Source: Nelumbo lutea (lineage: Eukaryota; Streptophyta; Magnoliopsida; Proteales; Nelumbonaceae). From it: DNA of 64,000 bases. The notes beneath the pieces were generated by a model, which worked only from the letters and a program-made list of their open reading frames with translations, was not told the DNA's origin and ran no database searches. The position numbers and the translations under genes are program-made. Of this stretch, positions 1 through 11,600 are shown in pieces. The DNA lies in NCBI GenBank assembly GCA_022828595.1, contig JAKGHH010000002.1, positions 39,216,222 through 39,280,221 on the forward strand, in the 5' to 3' direction. Each line of letters begins with the position of its first letter. The first letter of the stretch is position 1.

Positions 1-1299
1 TGACTATAATTTTTCCTTTAAATTATATATTTTATTTACATTATATAAAATATTTTTTATTTATCACACTTAATTTTTGTTTGTCTATAGTATCATTTGA
101 CTCAAACCACTAGCCCACCATCTAAAAATAAAATTTGTTTGATTTATAGGTTAACATTAAATTTTGTATTACATTTTCATCATTGATAAAATTATTTCTT
201 ATGTATAAAACTTTTTTTAATATAATGAATGCACAATATTAGAGATGTACCCAATATTTTATTTTTTATAAATTTGTAACATTAGATATGTGCCCAAAAT
301 TTTCTCTCTTTTTTTTTATTTTGTGATTCTTTGTATTTTCTATTATTAAAAGTTTTATCATTCGACTATAACATTATTTCATTTCTAGGTAAATTTTGAA
401 TTGGACATTCCATTTTCATCATTAATAAAATACTTCTTACATTTCATAGTTATTTATTTTAATTTTATTATTTAATTATGACATTATCTATTAATCCATT
501 TGACCCTAAATGATCGAATTGCTTACTCACCACTAGAAGGGAAGAAAATGGTTTTGTTTTCAAATTACTTTAAAATATTTATTTTATATTATTAAAATTA
601 ATATTATGGACTTAATTACAAGAATTTAATGATGAGAAAATTATATCTTAAATATAGGATTTAATTAGAGAGAATAGGAAAATATTTTTTATTTCCAATT
701 GGTTTTAAATTTTACATTTCATTTCCATCATTAATAAAATCATTTATTATTTATCATACTTATTATTGTTTAATATGTATGTTAAAATTGTTCCCAATTT
801 TTTTAATGTCTATTTTTTGTTTTATCTATTTTATCTATTTTATAATTTTATTATTTAATCGTGGCAACATGGATTAACCCATTTAACCCAAAATGATTTA
901 ATTTCTTACCACCACCTAGATGAAAACACAATTTTTGCTAGGTAGATTTTAAAAGTATAAGCTTTTATGTTATTGGAAATATTAATTTATTAAGTATAGA
1001 TTTAATAATAAAACTTAATGATGAGAAGAAACAAAAAATGACTTAAATATATGATTCATTGAACATGAATGCAAGTTAATAATTCAAATATTGGATTTAA
1101 TGAGAGAGAAATGAATGCATTGAATATCTTTAAATTACTCCTTTTCAACTCATTTAATATCAAGAACCAATTATCCTATTTTTCCTCATTTTTTATTCAT
1201 AAATTTAAACATAGAGGGGTAAATTTTGGCCTTAGAAAATTCCAAAAATATTCTTGAGGCTATTCATGCCTTTTAAAGTAGTATATATATATATATACG
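1..1299. other. AT-rich intergenic DNA, no gene seen
   Basis: Very AT-rich sequence with many short A and T runs and stops in all frames. Phrases such as 'catttca(t)catta(t)taaaat' recur loosely at about 170, 410 and 720, which hints at old degenerate repeats. A short TA microsatellite sits at about 1281-1297, right beside the plastid insertion. No domain, RNA gene or complete transposon was recognised. Confidence 0.6.
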
Positions 1300-1482
1300 G
1301 CGTATAGAGCATGAGAGGATACGGTGAAGGACGCACCTCTGGTGTACCAGTTATCTGTGCCCACGGTAAAAACGCTGGGTAGCCAACTGCGAAGTGGATA
1401 ACTGCTGAAAGCCATCTAAGTGGCTCTTCCTATTTTCCGGACTTCCCCAGAGCCTCCGGTAAGCACAGTTTCCGCAGACAAG
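1300..1482 (+). pseudogene. Plastid 23S rRNA 3'-end fragment (NUPT)
   Basis: The stretch matches the 3' end of plastid 23S rRNA: 'gaaggacgcacctctggtgt', 'ccagttat', 'gcccacggtaaa', 'gctgggtagcc', 'ggataactgctgaaagc' and 'cttccccagagcctccggt' follow in the order of the real gene. Compared with the known rRNA, internal blocks are missing (the segment around 'cctttccctagtacgagagg' and the one around 'agtaagcccacccc'), and there are single-base insertions such as an extended A run. It is a dead nuclear copy, not an rRNA gene. It is the left end of a mosaic of plastid pieces. Confidence 0.85.
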
Positions 1483-1694
1483 GGAATTTCAAATCGATTT
1501 TTCTGGATGACACAAATAGAATATAGATTTCTTGTAGATGAGACATTCATGCAAATCATTTCCTATACTAATAGAAACAGAACCCTACTCTACTCTATTT
1601 AAATTTAATTTAATTGTGAATTTAATTTCATCAAAGTTTTACATTTTTTTTATTAAATTAAATTGAATAAATCTAAACCAAAGAGGTTCCGCTA
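1483..1694. other. Unassigned piece inside the plastid-derived block
   Basis: This sequence sits between the 23S rRNA piece and the ycf2 piece. It may be plastid DNA that I cannot place or AT-rich filler: the part from about 1600 to 1680 is almost pure A/T. No frame is convincing. Confidence 0.4.
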
Positions 1695-2092
1695 AACACC
1701 CTGTCGAAGTAAGGAACCATGGCATATATGTTTGAACAGATTCCATTTTGAGAGATTTGAAAAGCACTATTCTCGTTGAAAGGTTTCTATACATCGCGCC
1801 GTTTCTTCAACGCATTTCTTTAGACAAACTCCACTTTTTTTCCTCTTTTCGGTGTAAAAATTATTCTTTTCAGAACATGGGTGGGGAATCCAAACCCCCA
1901 GAGTATCCAACCATGTTTGAATTGAAATTGAAGTATATATCTTGATGCAAGTTCTTCCCTCTGAATCAGATAGATTCATATTCTAAAAAAGAGGTTGACA
2001 ATAAAGTTCCTTTCAAAATGACTATTTGTCCCTCTATTAGAGGTGTGTCCAGGAAATGTCTGCGACGAGTAAATTAGCTCTACGAACGAATG
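1695..2092 (-). pseudogene. ycf2: Plastid ycf2 fragment (NUPT)
   Basis: On the minus strand the translation contains MNLSDSEGR, PCSEKN, EKRKKS, CLKKCVEE and ETFQRE, followed in another frame by a 'LSKWNLF' block. This is a run characteristic of plastid Ycf2, the large essential plastid protein of debated function encoded in the inverted repeat. An upstream part (about 2000-2092) also resembles the preceding Ycf2 segment ('DPFVRRANL'). The frame is broken by indels and stops, so the copy is dead. It adjoins an accD fragment on the same strand, an arrangement not found in a normal plastid genome. Confidence 0.8.
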
Positions 2093-2099
2093 GATCGGG

Positions 2100-2392
2100 A
2101 TCGAATTTGAAAAATGTAAAGATTTATACAAGTATAACTCACTCTGAACGTCTTTTAACAGAATTACGTTGGTACGATTGGATCGAATAAGCCCTTATTG
2201 GAATGAATACTCAGCCGCTTGTGAATTATCAGGTATTGTATTCTTTAATGTTTGTTCAACTACTCTTTTTACCCGCAAATGCAATGTTAAGGCGTTGGGT
2301 TCGGCAATAATGATATCTCCCAACATACCGAAAAAACTACTGTCACCCCACCGGTTTGTAGGAGATGTAAGGATTGATACATTTTAATAGAA
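2100..2392 (-). pseudogene. accD: Plastid accD C-terminal fragment (NUPT)
   Basis: The reverse complement reads through pieces typical of the carboxyltransferase beta subunit of plastid acetyl-CoA carboxylase: 'LTSPTG(G)VT', '[13 protein letters not shown]', 'IAFAGKRV(V)EQT', 'SQAAEYS' and 'GLFDPIVP', the last near the end of the protein. Several 1-2-base indels destroy the frame. In plastid genomes accD lies downstream of rbcL on the same strand, but here the two are in opposite orientation, so the block was rearranged before or after insertion. Confidence 0.85.
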
Positions 2393-2534
2393 TAACTTTT
2401 TATTTGATTGATAATTATATGAGTGCGGAAGATATTTTAAAAGCCATTTTGCATATCAAGCTCAAACATGCGCGCTCCTCCGGAAGCACACACTATAATA
2501 AGAGGTAAAGATCTATAGTATCATACTCGATCAA

Positions 2535-2797
2535 ACCGAAGCAATTTACAAAGCACAGCACGAAACAGGCGAAATCAAAAGGGACATTTACTTGAATGGT
2601 AAATGTGAAAGAAATGATCAAAAGGGCTGTATTTGCCAGAGAATTGGGAGTTCCTATCATTTTAATGCACGACTACTTAACGGGGGATTCACTTGCAAAT
2701 ACTAGCTGGCTCATTATTGCCGGAGATAATGGCCTTACTTCTTCACATCCACCGTGCAATGCATGCAGTTATTGATAGACAGAAAAAAATCATGGTA
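2535..2797 (+). pseudogene. rbcL: Plastid rbcL internal fragment (NUPT)
   Basis: The sequence encodes, with frameshifts, the Rubisco large-subunit stretch 'EAIYKAQ', 'ETGEIK', '[17 protein letters not shown]', 'MHDYL', 'GGF' and '[15 protein letters not shown]'. This corresponds to roughly residues 220-300 of the normal 475-residue protein. Inserted and deleted bases ('gagaattgggagttcctatcattttaatgc' in place of the usual shorter run) make it non-coding. It is the right end of the plastid-derived block. The 140 bases to its left (2393-2534) look plastid-like but were not placed. Confidence 0.9.
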
Positions 2798-5532
2798 ATA
2801 CACACTTTCGTGTACTAGCTATATATATATCATTAACTCTCTAGTTCAATAACTCATGCCACTAATTCTCTCCCTTCTTTACTCCATTAAATTGCTTAAA
2901 ATTCATTTAATTTTTATATCTATATATATATTTCAATTTAATTATAATTTTATATACACTAAATATATTTATATTAAATTGTAGTTATTAATAAAAACAC
3001 TTACATTGAAACGGAGATATTCAATTATATATTATTAGGTTAAATAATCTATTTTCATTTAAAAGATAATTAATTTTTAAGTCAATTCAAGTAACTTGCA
3101 TTTCACAATAAATATTATTTACTTTATTCAACAAATAAAACTAGTGTTTAAAAAGACTTATGGGTCAAATAGTTTTTGCCTCTAGCTTACGTGTCAACGA
3201 TCAAATGTTTGGGTTAGGCGAGTCAAACCATGACACATCATCCATTTGTATATGTATAATATAATATAATATAATTACATTTTGTGTGTATGTATGCAAT
3301 TTTAGGTCTAATTTGTACTTTTTATTTTAGTTTTAAAATTGTTATAAATTTAAGACCCAAAAATTGAAATTAAAGGCCATAAATATTTTTTTTGTATAAT
3401 GGAGTTGCAAAGACCATGAAAAGTTACCAAAATAAAAATAAAGATCACCCCAAAATTAGACAAATGAGCACAAAGTTAAGTCCTCAAGGTTTTCAATACA
3501 TTGTATATTTTAACCTATGATCGGATGACTAAGGTCAAAAGGGTAAATGGTTCAATTAGGTCAAACAGAGTTTTACTTTGACCAAATCAACGGATTGTGA
3601 CAAATAATAGGTTTTAAGAAACCTAGAATTAGAAATAAGGCCGAGTGATGATTTGAATGGTTTAACCGTTCAAGTAAAGGGTAAGTTGAAAACATTGAAT
3701 GAAACATCATAAAAGTTATAATTCATTTATATTTCATTTGAAAATACTAAAAATTAATTAACCATAGTAAAAATAATTTATTAAATTACTTAAATAAAAT
3801 TAAAATTAACAATATTATTATTGATAAAAATATTTTTATTAATATAATAAAAAGTAATAAGATAAATTAAAAGTAATATTCATTTAAAATTAATTTAGAT
3901 CTATTACAAAATTATCTATCAATTATTAGCTTTATAATTAAACTTAAGAAGGATTAATAAAAATAAAATATAATAAAAGCTTATTAATATTAAATATAGT
4001 TTAATTAATTTAACAGCCGTATGAACCTCCCTTATATTTTAACTTTTAACCTTAACAAAAACCTCCCATATTATTTTGAAAAAATGTGCAAATACTCTCC
4101 TTCCATTAGCATTCAAAATAGAAAATGTTGATGTAATGCATTATTTTTCTTAAATATCAAATTCTCCCTTAACCAACTTCATTCACACGTAAATTACTAA
4201 AATAACTTAATAAAAAATGATTTTCTTTCTTTTACTTCAATTCAGCCAATACCTTACTTTGTCCAAGAAGAGTAGAGATTTTTATTGTTTAGATGTTAGG
4301 CAAAAGAAATCAGTGAAGGGTAAAGTTGAAACTTTAGATTGTGTATGGTAACACCTATGAAAGGGTGTTTTTATAACTTCAACATCTTTGTTACTGAAAA
4401 GCTATCGAAAAAGTGGTATTTGCATTTTCTTCAAATCACAAGGTTGGTTTATAGAACTGTTATATGAGGAGTTTTTTTTTATAATTTTACCTAAAAATAA
4501 TATAAAAATAATTACAGACCAATAAATTTTAAAAATTAATAAAAACAATTAGCATTAAGATACAAAAAATAATACAAATTTATCTAGAGCATAGGAAATT
4601 AGCCACCCTCACTCAAGCGCAACTTGAATTGTGATCTAATAAATTAGACATAACCCAAAAAATAATGCTTGAATTTGATTTAGATGAGCACCATTTAATT
4701 AGAAATGTCATAAAACTCCTTCAAATTTTCTAAATAAAACCCATGCACCACATGGGGTCCGGAAACTAGTTCATTTAAATCTTAAGATTCAGGAAATATG
4801 TTCTGATGAAATAACAGATTTATATGTCAAAAGAAATGTCCTATCATCAATCCTTCAAACTAATTACTGGAGAAATATATGGCATGTCTTGGATACAAAA
4901 GTCCACTCAATGAAAATAACATATTTGCTGCCCAAAGCTGTCAGGTCAGAAGTCGGCACCTAGAGAAGACTGCATGTTTCCAGATTTTCAGTGCAGATTC
5001 TCTTGAACACAAGCATATGTGTACTTCTAATGCATCCTGATTCCTGTAAAGCTGATAATCATATCATGTGGCTTTGTACAAATCACAAGTACCATCCCTA
5101 AGACTAGAATTAGTAAGCATGTGGCTTCTCACTAACAAGAACAAGAAAACTCCTTTGTATTTCCCAAATAATACTAGTGTTTCTTCACTGTATCTCTTCT
5201 GCCGATTTTACAATTCCAGGATACGGTTGTGTGTAGAAACACTTTCTTGGGTAATTTTAGATTTCATAAAAATTCTCAAATGAATCTCCTTAGATTTGAA
5301 CTTTCCTTTTTTCCTTTCATTCAATCTTTCAAATGAAGCTATTTTACAGATATTAAAAGTCCAAATTTGAACAATTTAACTACAAAACTATAGTCAGTCA
5401 TGACAAACAGAACATTTAATTGATGCAATTTCAGCATAAATTGATTTTTACTCAGCTTCTCGGAACAATGTGTCAAACAAACGAGTTAAATAAGGAAAAG
5501 CTTCCTTTCGGGGACTTCCTCTGAAAACTTTA
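2798..5532. other. AT-rich spacer and 3' flank of the host gene
   Basis: No gene or complete transposon was recognised. A short TA/ATAAT-type low-complexity run lies at about 3255-3275. The part nearest 5532 should include the 3' untranslated region of the minus-strand host gene, but I see no clear polyadenylation signal to set its end. Confidence 0.5.
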
Positions 5533-5684
5533 TCATCTTTTTACCATTAAAATCTCACCACATAATTTTTTAGGCACTTGCTCCAGTACTTTCCCTTCTT
5601 GCCATGCTTGCCCTACCATCACTCCAGGTCCAACATGGCGAACATACACAACAACATGATCATTGAAAGGCCATAGATGCTTAA
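5533..5684 (-). CDS. Host gene exon 7, terminal coding exon
   Basis: Acceptor ATTTTCAG|TT, preceded by a T-rich tract, opens an exon of 49 full codons and a TGA stop at 5535-5533. It encodes [20 protein letters not shown], a middle block [11 protein letters not shown] and an end ILMVKR. The incoming phase matches the donor of exon 6 11,724 bases away. Confidence 0.92.
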
Positions 5685-8600
5685 CTGAAAATGAGAAAAA
5701 TAAGAATGATAAATTAGTGGTTAGAAACAACAAGCGGTACAGCAACAGATGCTTTATTGCTTTACTGCATAGAACAGGAAGGATAAAAGATAATCTATAA
5801 TGAGAGGGAGTGCCCTGTCATGGATGAAGGAGCCTCATCCTTTACACCACAATTTTGAAAGAAACTATGGATCCGGGTATATGTACTAATATGAATTATG
5901 ATATAAGAAAAATCTCTTGAAGGACCTTATCCTCCCATTTAACAAAAGTCATGTTTTTCTGCTAATGTATATTTTTATTGAGCCTCCAAGTTCAACAAGC
6001 ATTATAGTATTTGGATTAGGATCAGTCCAACTCCCTTTTGGCATAGAGCTATTGGCTCTAATCAAAAGCAGAATGAGTAAATGGTGAAAATTTAAAAGTC
6101 ATCAGGCTCAAAAGCACTACCCAATGATAGTCCAAGCTAATTGGAACAGACCTCCCAATGATATTGTCAAAGACAACATGCTTAAGACCTAGAGCCAAGT
6201 GAGAACCAGAATGGAGAGGCATTAGACAAATTACACATGCCCATATTTCCTTCAAAATTTATCACATTATCCCAGAAATTCAGCCCAACGGTAGTGAATC
6301 AAGATGTAGACATGTGAAGCAGGGAAGATTGATGCATAGTGTATGCCTTTGAAATCCAATAATTGTTGTAACCTTTTCTATCATGAATAAAATATTCCTT
6401 TGTACAACCATGTATCATGGGAAAGCTTCAAAACATCGTTACGTATCGGCCCGTATCAGCCGATAAGTGTTGGGTCAGGCCATTGTTCAGAGGGTAGCCA
6501 GGACTTGAACCGACCGCTCTGAACCGGTTTTGAGAAAAATAAATAAAACACAAAAAAAAGCACCGATACAGGCCGATATGCCAGTATCAATATTTAGAAC
6601 CTTGGTCATGGGTACTTGTTTCTGTGAATGCCCTTGATCTGCATTCTAGGGTTGTGCCAATTACTGGTTTGAACCATTGACTTAGAGACATTACATAATC
6701 AATAATGCAAACTAAAATGTTCTCAACCAGTGGCTAGACCTAGGGCCATTTAGCCTGACAAATTTGACATGTGAAAACTTCCTTGTACCTAGGGCCGTTT
6801 AGCCTGACAAGTTTGACATGCAAATACTTCCTTGTAAGAAGGAACGATGTGTCTCTATTGTTGGAGTTGTGACTCTAGGTATGAGCATAGATGTTTTATG
6901 AAACATTGAACTAGATCCCTTTCAGCTGACTCCTAGAGTTCATGGTCGGTGGAGTATTTGTATGGTTGCTTATGATCCTCGGACTTGATAATGATGTTTG
7001 TTTTGTTCTTGACTTGGTTGTATCTAACATCATTGACCAGTGAAACTCAATTGAAAGATATACCTGTGGAGTATTTGTATTGTTGCTTATGATCCTCAGA
7101 CTTGATAATGATGTTTGTTTTGTTCTTGACTTGGTTGTATCTAACATCGTTGACCAGTGAAACTCAATTGAAAGATATACCTGGGTGTGTTGATACATCC
7201 AAGAAAAGAAGGAAAAAAATGATCATTGTGATAGGATCTACTACATCATTGGAGGGAATACTCTGTTATGTCTTCTCCAATGGATTCCCAATAAATCCTA
7301 TTGACGAGTGATTTCAAAATGGTTGTCATATAGTTTGCAAAATATATATAAATACTTATATTAGTTTTCAACTTGATTGCCAAATGGCAAAGGACAGACA
7401 TAATACCTGTTTGAGTATTGTTCCCATTATTGAGTATTGTGAATAGAAGGATCATAATGCAAGTATTCGATTGACATAATACCTGTTGGATACCATTTAG
7501 GTCAGACTAACATTGTTAGGCCCTGTGGGTGATTGGGCTTGACACAGCCTAACTCAAGAAAGTCTAGTAGTCTAGAATGGGCCTCAACCAACTTGGACTC
7601 AGTACTATACTCTACAACATCATGTCTGTCAACACAATTTTCTTGTCTAAAAATCCGAAGACAGAAAAATGATGACAAATATCAATTCTTTGATATTAAG
7701 TAAAATGGGATACAGATCTTTTTTTTTTGTATTGGAAACGGTAACTTCATTAAATAACTTTCCAGATTTAAGTACAGCTGTCAACCCCTAAGTATGTGTT
7801 GAGCCCCCAGTAACCTTTCTTACAAAACTGCCCAGGACATACTCTCCCTCACAGTCCCTTGTTTAGCCAACATGTCAGCTAAACCATTAGCTGATCTCCT
7901 TGTCGATTTGAAGCATGCACCAATCTCCTTTGTTATATTGTGAATTTCCCTTGTGGACTGTCTATAAATCCAGGTTCCCAACTTACCAGATTGCAGCCAC
8001 TCAATCAACAATTTAGAGTCTCCCTCAATCTCAATTTGGTGTAACCCCAAATGTTTTGCATATCTTACACCTTGAAGCAATCCGCTCTCAATGAGTCCCC
8101 CACTCCTATTGGTCCTGAAAACAAAGCCATTCTGCCATTTTCATCTCTGAAAACTCCTATACCTGAAAGGCCCGGGTTACCTCTTGAACTCCCATCAAAG
8201 TTCAATTTCACTCTTTGTTGTGTTCGTGGGGACCACAATTCCTGCATGAAAGTTGTAGAAGCCACCACTTCCCAATTCCTGTAAATGTCTTCAGCTGAGA
8301 AGTCTTTAAACAAATCCAAAGTTTTCAACCAATGAATAGTGTCATAATAATTTTCCTTTCTACAAATTCTTCCTTGGATTTCTCCACGCCTTTAAAGATT
8401 CTATTATTCCTTTCTTCCCAAACTGACCATAAGATAGCTGCTCTTGTGGCTCTCCACATTAATCTTCCATGCCTCTTCGGTTACCTGAAAAAGCTTGGGT
8501 CAAAAAGGCTTGCCACATCTAGGGGAGGTGTCCACCTACAACCAAAAATAAAAGAGAACCAAGTCCAAATAAAGCAGACAAATGGACAAGAAATCAATAG

Positions 8601-11600
8601 GTGTGATCGTCTCACCAGATCCCAAGCAGAGGCTACAAACATGGGGTGATAGGAAAACATTTGGCCCTTTCCTTTGCAACATATCTAGAGTATTGATTTT
8701 TTGGATAACCACCTCCCAACAAAAAGCTCGAACTTTTGAGGGTACAGGCTGACACCAAATCTCCTTTGAAGGAAAACTCCTTACAGGGTTCGATGATTGA
8801 ATGAGGATATCAAAAAAGGAAGAGCAAGTGAACACACCAGATGGAGAAGGTTTCCAAATTCTACTGTCCACACAAGATTGATCCAGGTAAGTTGACCCTA
8901 GAAGGTTAATTAATTCATCCACCATTGTCATTTCCAACTCCCTTAGACCTCTCCTCAAACCCAAGTCCCAAGAGTTATCAATAAAAACTGAAGAGATCAC
9001 TTTTCTTTTATTTTCAAAAAGTGAATAAATAGAAGGGAACCTTTCATTAAGGAGAATGTCTCCAACCCAAGCATTTTCCCAAAACAAGACCTTATTTCCT
9101 GCATAAGCATCAAATTTGACATAAGGAAGGAATGAAGGTAAATGACCATGAATAGCTTTTCAAGAAGAGCACCGGGAAGCCCTAAAGTCGACTCCTGCAT
9201 CCCAACCATTGTCTACCAATCCATGAATGTTAATAATCACTCTATGCCAAAGTTTGTCCTGTTCCAAAGGCAATCTCCACAATCATTTCCCCAATAATGT
9301 TGTATTTCTTAGACTAAGATTTCCTATTCCTAGTCCCCCTTCATCTCTACTTCTAGAAACCACCTCCCACTTCACTAGGTGGTCTCTTTTGGTGTCTCCT
9401 GGTTCCCAAAGGAAGTCCCTCATAATCTTCTCTAGCTGGTTTGCTACTTTCACTAGTATCCTAAAGGTAGATAGGAAGTACACTAGTAAGTTAGCCAACG
9501 TTGACTTTATCAGGGTTATCCTACCTCCCAAAGAAAAGTAGTTTCTCTTCCAATTCGCAAGTCTCTTTGTAAATCTCTCAATCATTGGATACCAAAAACT
9601 ATCCATATTAGGATTTCCTCCCAAAGGTAGTCCCAGATATTATAATGGCCAATCTCCTACCTCACACCCGAATCACCTCTTCACTCCCTAAATTTACTCT
9701 AGCCACGCAACTCTTGCCCCAATTAATCTTTAGGTTAGAGATCCTTTCAAATTTATGGACTATCCCTTTTAGGTTCACAAGTTCTTCTATTTTCCCTTCA
9801 CAAAACAAAATAATGTCATTTGCAAATTGTAAATGTGTAACCACCACTTCGTCCCTTCCAACACTCCAGCCTCTAATCATATTGCTGGCATCTTCCCTTA
9901 TGATCAACTCACTCAACACATCAGTTACCAAAGTAAAGAGGAAGGGAGATAGTGGATCTCCTTGTTTTAGGCCCCTTTTGGCAGGAAAAAAAATCTCTTG
10001 CTGCTCCATTTACCAGAATTGAAAAATGACATGAAGTAATGCATCCCTTCACCCATTTACACCATCTCTCTCCGAAACCCCTACGCTTAAAAATCTCCAA
10101 CAGAAACTCCCAATCCACCATGTCATAGGCTCTCTAAATCCAACTTGCACACCAATCCCTTTTGTTTTTTCATTCTTCTATCCTCTACACATTCATTGGA
10201 AATAAGGATTTGATCAATTATTTGTCTCCCAAACACAAAAGCCCCTTGATTTGGAGAAATCATTGAGGGAAGAACATATTTTATTCTTAGGGCTAAAAAC
10301 TTGGAAATGATTTTGTACATGCTACCTATCAGACTTATGGGCCTAAAATCCTTCGGCTAGATTGCATCCACTTTCTTTGGTATCAAAGAGATGAAGGTTG
10401 CATTTGCACCTGAGTTAAATTTGCCCCTCTCATAGAACTCATCAAACACCTTCATCAAGTCACCCTCAATTATTTCCCAACAATCTTGATAGAAAGCCAT
10501 CGTAAAACCATCAGGTCTTGGGGCTTCAGATCTCGCCATCGAGAAGACTACATTTTTTCTTCTTGAACCTCAAATTTCCTTTCCAAGGAGTCCAACAACT
10601 CTCTATTCCCAACCCTCCAGTCCAAGTCCTCTAAGTTTTCTCCAGACCTCATTGGACTCTCATAGAGTATGTTTTGAAATGATTCACAAAGGCTTGAGCT
10701 ATGTCCTCATCTCTCGTCAATACTTGCCCATTCCATTCCAATTTCAACACTGAGTTTTTCCTCTTTCTCCCATTTGCCAACATATGGAAAAAACTGGTAT
10801 CGCCATCCCCTTCCCTAAGCCATTGACATCCAGATTTTTGTCTCCAAGTAACCTCCTCTTTTCTTAGGATGTCTTCCAAATCCTTCTTCAATCCCTATCT
10901 CTTTCTCCTCTCTTCTAAACCCAAACTTCTCTTATCATCCTCACCATCTAGCTCCTCTATTCTACTTAGAATTTCCTGTTTTCTTTCTTCAATCTTTCCA
11001 AAACTACTCTTTATTCCACAACTTAATTCTTGCTTTCAACAATTGCAATAATTTCTTATGGAATCTGTAGCCCTTCCATCTAAAATCCACTTGATCTTCC
11101 TCCCACCACTCCTTCGCCTTTGGCAAGAATTCAGGGTGCAAAGCCACATATTCTCAAATCTAAAAGGGCAGGGGCCACCCCGCCAATCTCTCTTGGGTCA
11201 AACTTATTGGGCAATGGTCTAAAACAGGTCTTGGCAGAGCTATAACTACTAAGCCCTGCCAAGCCACTTCCCAGTCAATTGTGAATAGACCTGTTCATGG
11301 GTCGGGTGGCCCGAAGGGCCGGCCCGGCCCGGCCCGATCCGACGGGCTTGAACATGCTTATAGGCCCGCAAAGCCCGACCCGCAATAAATTCAAGCTGGG
11401 CTCGGGTTTTGTCAAAATAGCCCGGCCCGACCTAATGTTAAACTTAAAATTAGTTATATGATTATGTCCATTTGAATATATTTTTTGATTTAGGAATGTA
11501 AAATTGTATTTTAAACTATAAAAGAAAGGGAAAAACACCATCTTGTAGGCCCATTGTTCATTTAAATAGAAAAGAAAAATGGCATTTGAATTTTTAATTC

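Noticed and set aside
1300..1482. A real 23S rRNA gene
   Set aside because: Only the 3' end is present, with internal deletions and extra bases.
2535..2797. A working rbcL or other plastid gene
   Set aside because: Only about 260 bases are present with several frameshifts, and neighbouring plastid pieces are scrambled; it is a nuclear copy.
5068..5283. A 71-codon plus-strand ORF near the 3' end of the host gene
   Set aside because: Composition is AT-rich-like and no motif is visible; it lies in the likely 3' UTR or flank on the opposite strand.
6951..7183. CRISPR-like or satellite array
   Set aside because: Only two long units and a plant nuclear context; simple tandem duplication.
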